A DNA stretch of 64,000 bases from the NCBI RefSeq assembly GCF_949987535.1, contig NC_080078.1, positions 46,836,207 to 46,900,206 of the forward strand, written 5' to 3'. The DNA comes from Balaenoptera acutorostrata. Taxonomy: Eukaryota; Chordata; Mammalia; Artiodactyla; Balaenopteridae. Positions 59,588 through 64,000 of this stretch are shown here, piece by piece. The position numbers and the translations under genes are program-made. How positions within the stretch are numbered: the stretch's first letter is position 1; each line of letters begins with the position of its first letter. A model generated the notes under the pieces. The model ran no database searches, had not been told where the DNA came from, and was given only the letters and a program-made list of their open reading frames with translations.

Positions 59588-60115
59588 GTATTAGTTCTCC
59601 GTTGTTGTCTAACAGATGACTACAAACTTCGTGACTTATAAAACAAAGTTTTATTATCTCACGGTTTCTGTGGGTCAAAAGTCCAGGCTCCACAGAGTTG
59701 GGTCCTCTGCTTGGGGTCTCAGAAGCTACAATCAGGTGTCAGCTGCACTGCAGTTCTCACCTGAGCTCGGGGTCCTCTTACAGCCTCATTCAGGTTGTTG
59801 GCGGAATCTAGTTCCCTGCAGTTCTAGGACTGAGGTTCCCGCTTTCTTGCTAGCTGTTGACTAGGGACAGTTTTAGCTTCTAGAGGCCACGTGCAATTCA
59901 TCGTCATGTGGCCCTGAAAGGCAGCTCAGGACATGGATGCTTTCTTTCTTTCAGGCCAGCAAGAGTACGTCTCTACGACTTTCTCCATCTCCAACCTGTA
60001 GACTCCTTTTAAGAGCTCAGGCCCCACCAGGACACTCTCCTTTTTAATGAGCTAAAGTGATTAAATACCTTAATTACATCTACAAAAAAATCTCTTTTGC
60101 CTAATCCAGGAAGTG
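59588..60115 (+). mobile_element. Ancient LTR-like repeat, first of a pair
   Basis: Starts TATTAGTTCTCCGTTGTTGT; contains TTATTATCTCACGGTTTCTG, AGTTCTAGGACTGAGGTTCC and TAAATACCTTAATTACATCT. The same blocks in the same order and orientation recur at 60363-60985. Confidence 0.7.
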
Positions 60116-60269
60116 ACGACCCCATCATGTTCATACTCACGGGGAGAAGATGGACAAGGTGTGCTCACCAGGGGGCGGGGGGCTTGGAGGCGCCTCAGAC
60201 TCCCATCTCCCACAGCCACCCACCTCCGTGGAGTCAGCCGCCCTTGTTCCAACCTGGACTTGACCACTT

Positions 60270-60350
60270 AGCTGTTCTGTGACCTTGAGTAGGTCACTTA
60301 ACCTTTCTAAGCCTCAGTCTCCTCATCTCTAAAATGGAGACACTGACCTT
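60270..60350 (+). mobile_element. MIR SINE fragment between paired LTR-like repeats
   Basis: CTGTGACCTTGAGTAGGTCA, CCTCAGTCTCCTCATCTCTA and AAAATGGAGACACTGACC in plus orientation. Confidence 0.75.
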
Positions 60351-60362
60351 GGGGGGGCTGAT

Positions 60363-60985
60363 ATATTAGTTTTCTATTGTTGCATAACAAGTGACCCCAA
60401 GCTTCATGGTTCAGAGCAACCCCTCTCTATTAGGTTATGGTTCTGTAGGTCAGAGTCAGTGTGGTGTGACTGGGTTCTCTGGTCAGGTCATCACAAGAGT
60501 GAAATCAAGGTGTCAGCTGTGCTGACTTCTCATCTGGAGGCTGTGAAGAGGAATCCTCTGCTAAGCTCCTTCTTCTGGCCAGAATTCAGCTCCTTGCAGG
60601 TGCAGGACTGAGGTCCCCGTTCCCTGGCTGGCTGTCGGCTGGGGTCACTCTCAGCCCCTGGGGCCCACCTGCATCACTTGCCAAATGTCCACCTCCATCT
60701 TCAAAGCAGCAAAGGCGCGTTAAGTCCTTCTTGATTTTGAATCTCTAACATCCTCCATATCTGACCTCTAGACCTAGATTTAAAGGACTCCTCTGATAAG
60801 GTCAGGCCCACCTGAATAGTCTCCCTACCTTAAGGTCAACGGATTTGGGACTTTAATTACATCTGAAAAATCTCTTCACAGCCTATTCAAACCTAGATTA
60901 TTGTTTGAATAACTGAATAACTGGGAGAAGGTGTGGGCACACCAGATGTTGGACATCTTGGAAGAATCTTAGAATCCTTCTGCCA
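60363..60985 (+). mobile_element. Ancient LTR-like repeat, second of a pair
   Basis: Starts TATTAGTTTTCTATTGTTGC; contains GTGCAGGACTGAGGTCCCCG, AAGGTCAACGGATTTGGGAC and TTTAATTACATCTGAAAAAT, and ends near GAATCCTTCTGCCACA. Same family as 59588-60115 but with different small deletions, so not a recent duplication. Confidence 0.7.
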
Positions 60986-60989
60986 CAGC

Positions 60990-61085
60990 TGGCTGTAATG
61001 ACCACATGAGATATTCTATGTGAAGTGCTTGGCAAAGGGCCTGACATATAGTAAATGCTCATAAACATTGGTTATTTATTTGTAA
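60990..61085 (+). mobile_element. MIR SINE 3' fragment
   Basis: TGAAGTGCTTGGCAAAGGGC and ACATATAGTAAATGCTCATA are the MIR 3' half. It may be the other part of the MIR at 60270, split by the LTR-like repeat at 60363. Confidence 0.7.
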
Positions 61086-62435
61086 AGTTATTATTCACAA
61101 GGTACTTGAAACACTTAGCACAGCACTGGCATATAAATAAAATCACTGTTCACTGGCTGAGTCCTTTATTTCTATCCTGATCTCTTAAAACAGGTCAAGG
61201 AAAAGTATGAGCCAAAGAGAGAACATTGGAAGCACTTTTTTTTCTGACTGGTATGCAGAAAGGCCACTTTATTCCAGTTCCAACTTTGCTGAGGAATTCT
61301 ATCTTAAAAGAAACATTTACAAAAATGGCCCATATTATATATAAAGCAGCCTTTTTTTTGCCTTTTTTTTTTTTTTTTTTTTGGTCTGACCATATCAGCC
61401 AATTAGAGAAAGGAAAAAAAGGGTAAGTTCACAGCTGAACTGCAGTAATGGAAAAGATTTCACAAGACCCTCCAGGGGTCTTGGGTCTGATATTTTAATA
61501 TTGCTGTCAAATGTCACTGAATATTATTCTTCTGGTTCTTGAAGGTAATAAGTATGTCCATACTTCTGCACTCCACCACAGAAGCTAGTATTCCAATCTA
61601 AACTACAGAATGAGAAAATTTTTCTCTCCATGTTTCCAGAGATGTTTAGAGAAGTTGGAGAGCATTCATAATCCATACACACTCAAAGGGCATCTTTGCA
61701 TTTTGAAATTGCTTCTGCATGCATAAAAAGGATCCTTTATTGTTGGGGGCTTTTTGCAAGCCCAGTTCATCTATCATTACTCTGTGGCAGCACAATTCAG
61801 AGTCTTCTTGTTTTGTTTTGATAAATTGCTCTTTTCGACTTTTCTTCAACTCTATAAGAAAAAATCGTCATGTAGCCAAAAAACCAAGAGTTATTTTGAT
61901 TTGCGCTGGAGGCTCATTCATACAAGTTAATTTCCAAGCCTGTCTCACATCCATCAAAGTGGACACCCACGTGAATGACACATCTGTTGGGATCCTTGAA
62001 GCTGTTGCATATGCTTAACATAGAAGAGGGAGAAATGTACGGAAGGGCTTAGGACCTGCAGTTCCAAATGGTAAGCACGCCTTGCCCTGCCCTGCCCTTG
62101 GAACCAAAGAAATAATCCTTGGAAATGTTGGGGGGAGGGCAACGCCTGTCAGAGATAAAGAACAGGTTCACAACTGGGGAAGGTTTTGCGGCGTGCTACT
62201 CACATCTGCCCCTCCCTTCAGGACTAGAGCCCTCTTGATTCCCATTGATGGAGGTGCCAGTGACTGACAGCTCCGAGGAGACCCTCTCAGAGGACTGTCC
62301 TCTGCTGAGAAGTGCACCTCACCCATGCTGAGCCTCTCTTCCCAAAGTCAGCCTGCACCCAGGGACCGGCTCATCCAGAGGTCCTAAGGCTCAGACCCTT
62401 TCCTTCAGTTTGATGCAGTTCTAAAGGACCATCGG

Positions 62436-62815
62436 TTATGGGCTGAATTGTGTGCCCCCCCTTCCCCAAATTCATATCTTGAAGTCCTAACACTCAATAC
62501 CACAGAATGTGACTGTATTTGGAGACAGAGCCTTGAAAGGGGTAAGTTAAAACGAGGTCATTAGGATGGGTCCTAATGCAATATGACTGGTGTCCTCAGA
62601 AGAGAAGATTAGGACACAGACACACACAGAGGGAAGGCCATGTGAGGACACGGGGAAGACAGCCGTCTACAAGCCAAGGAGAGAGGCCTCAGAAGAAACT
62701 GACCCAGCTGACACCCTGACCTTGGACTTCTAACTTCCACAAAGTGTGAGGAAATGAATTTCTGCAGCTAAACCACCCACTCTGTGACACTTTGTTACGG
62801 CAGCCCTAGCAAACC
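62436..62815 (+). mobile_element. MLT1-type MaLR LTR
   Basis: Contains ATGGGCTGAATTGTGTGCCC, AATGTGACTGTATTTGGAGA, ATGACTGGTGTCCTCAGAAG, CCAGCTGACACCCTGACCTT and an end GGCAGCCCTAGCAAACCAAT. Closely resembles the LTR at 44200. Confidence 0.85.
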
Positions 62816-64000
62816 AATTCACCACACCAGCTTCGGAGCTCCTGGTGGGCGCAACTTCTCCCTCTCCCCAACTCTGCTTCCCTCATTCAGGTCTCTCTCC
62901 CCCCAGGTATCGATCAAGAGCATGATCCAATAAACCTCCTGCTTGCAAACCTCCTTCTTGGTCTGCTTCCCTGAAAACTTGACCTATGTCAACAACCCTC
63001 TGTTTGTGGCAATCTGAATGATTTTCTTTTTATGCCCACTTTCAACATCATTTCTGATGATGCAAATGGCAGGAGTCAATCACACATGAAGCCCGCTGCC
63101 TAAGGTCTGTCCAACAGGTGACTACACTATACGCTCCTTGTGGAGATGCAACCATATTCTATGAGTGGGCTGAGCAATGGGTAAGAGGCTAGGATTAACT
63201 TTAAAAGAGCATTGAGAATCAACATAAACCATGAGCGTCATCCAAATAAAGTGACAGTAGATTCATCTGACACTCACTATCAGGAAATGAGTCTCAACTC
63301 TTTGTGTACTCGGCTCTGAGGATGGGAAACCAGGCCCGTGGGCAACTTGTGCAGTGTCAGCCATAACAAGTCATGGTAAAGTATGTCTTAACATCACTGA
63401 TGCCGCCCAGAGCTGAGACACATTTCTGCAGATGTTATTTCTTGTTTCTAATGCCAGGTGTAGCCTTTTGATTAAGAGTAATGGATTTCCTTTTGTGTAA
63501 GCGGTGGGTTACTTAGTTGGGTTCTAACAAATCCATAAAAATGAGTCCACATGGTCCAGAGGTGTGGTCTGGAGGTGTGACAGTCACTGTGGGGCCCTGT
63601 ACCTATCCCCTCAGGTCTTAGGAGTGTGGAAGCCAGTGAATATGGCCAAGCATCTGCATTTCTTTACCTAAAACCTTTCTTAGTGCTAAGAGATTCTGAC
63701 CAAATATCCAGTAAACTGGGAGTTTGGAGGATGAATGCTTCCCACCCTAGCAACACTCAACCAAAGACTGGCTGGAGTTGATATTAAAATACCCCCACTG
63801 CATCACCCTGGGCTGGGAAAACCCAGAGTTCTCCAGGGGGAGAAACTTCTGGTTGTGCAGGGTAGTAACTTGATTGCATTTCTGTCTTAACCTTTCTCAT
63901 CCCTACTTCACCCACAACTAATCTACCTCCCCTTTATTCCGTGTTTTAGGATCTGCTTTGGGAAGAAGCCAGATGAAGAGATGAGAAGAAAACGGGTGGA

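Larger units (their letters stand above)
47627..64000 (-). other. MACROD2: MACROD2 intron, 3' portion (upstream exon lies beyond the window)
   Basis: This is the last 16.4 kb of the intron before the macrodomain exon. It holds a TG/GA microsatellite, a short L1 3' end, a large rearranged sense-oriented L1, an old L1 3' end and several LTR remnants, each listed separately. I found no further MACROD2 exon on the minus strand, although the preceding exon should encode the GIYGFP-type loop region. Stretches 47880-49500, 56330-57990, 58720-59580, 61090-62430 and 62820-64000 show nothing I can name, apart from a GC-richer block at 48560-48960 and another at 57080-57560. Confidence 0.8.

Noticed and set aside
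1..64000. CRISPR arrays, bacterial operons, phage or other prokaryotic-type systems
   Set aside because: The window is mammalian intronic DNA with spliceosomal exons, SINEs and LINEs. The regular repeats seen are simple microsatellites without unique spacers.

Overview
This is a stretch of mammalian nuclear DNA, almost all intron and old repeat. The best guess for the organism is a cetacean, or at least a close cetartiodactyl relative. Five long tRNA-derived SINEs carry the CHR-type head (GGGCTTCCCTGGTGGCGCAG) and body that are abundant in whales and dolphins. Three L1 elements have cetartiodactyl-type 3' ends or 5' UTR. I recognised no ruminant Bov-tA/Bov-A2 and no pig PRE-1 SINEs.

The only host gene I can support is MACROD2 (mono-ADP-ribosyl hydrolase, macrodomain protein) on the minus strand. 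Three exons are visible, in transcription order: 47626-47545 (end of the macrodomain), 28677-28633 (a 45-nt acidic exon) and 21092-21009 (an 84-nt lysine-rich, probably cassette, exon). Their splice phases chain together (0/1, 1/1, 1/1). The upstream intron runs off the right edge of the window and the downstream intron runs off the left edge. This fits a gene known in human to be about 2 Mb long with very large introns.

Layout: 1-21008 is the partial downstream intron, with MIR, L2, MER5-type, LTR and old L1 remnants plus two CHR SINEs. 21093-28632 holds a poly(A)-tailed retrocopy with a 17-bp target-site duplication, a long L2 and an old DNA transposon. 28678-47544 is the most repeat-rich intron: three CHR SINEs, one L1 3' end, several LTRs, a C33 tract, and an old L1 split by a MaLR LTR. 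47627-64000 is the partial upstream intron, with a TG/GA microsatellite near the splice acceptor, a short L1, a large rearranged L1 (50289-55370) in the same orientation as the gene, and several LTR remnants.

No new multi-gene system is visible. The items most worth a second look are the lysine-rich cassette exon, the chimeric L1 with a displaced ORF1 piece where its reverse transcriptase should be, the processed retrocopy at 21356-21725, and the CU/CA repeat upstream of the macrodomain exon. Repeat family names come from recognition by eye, and boundaries are approximate unless a target-site duplication is given.
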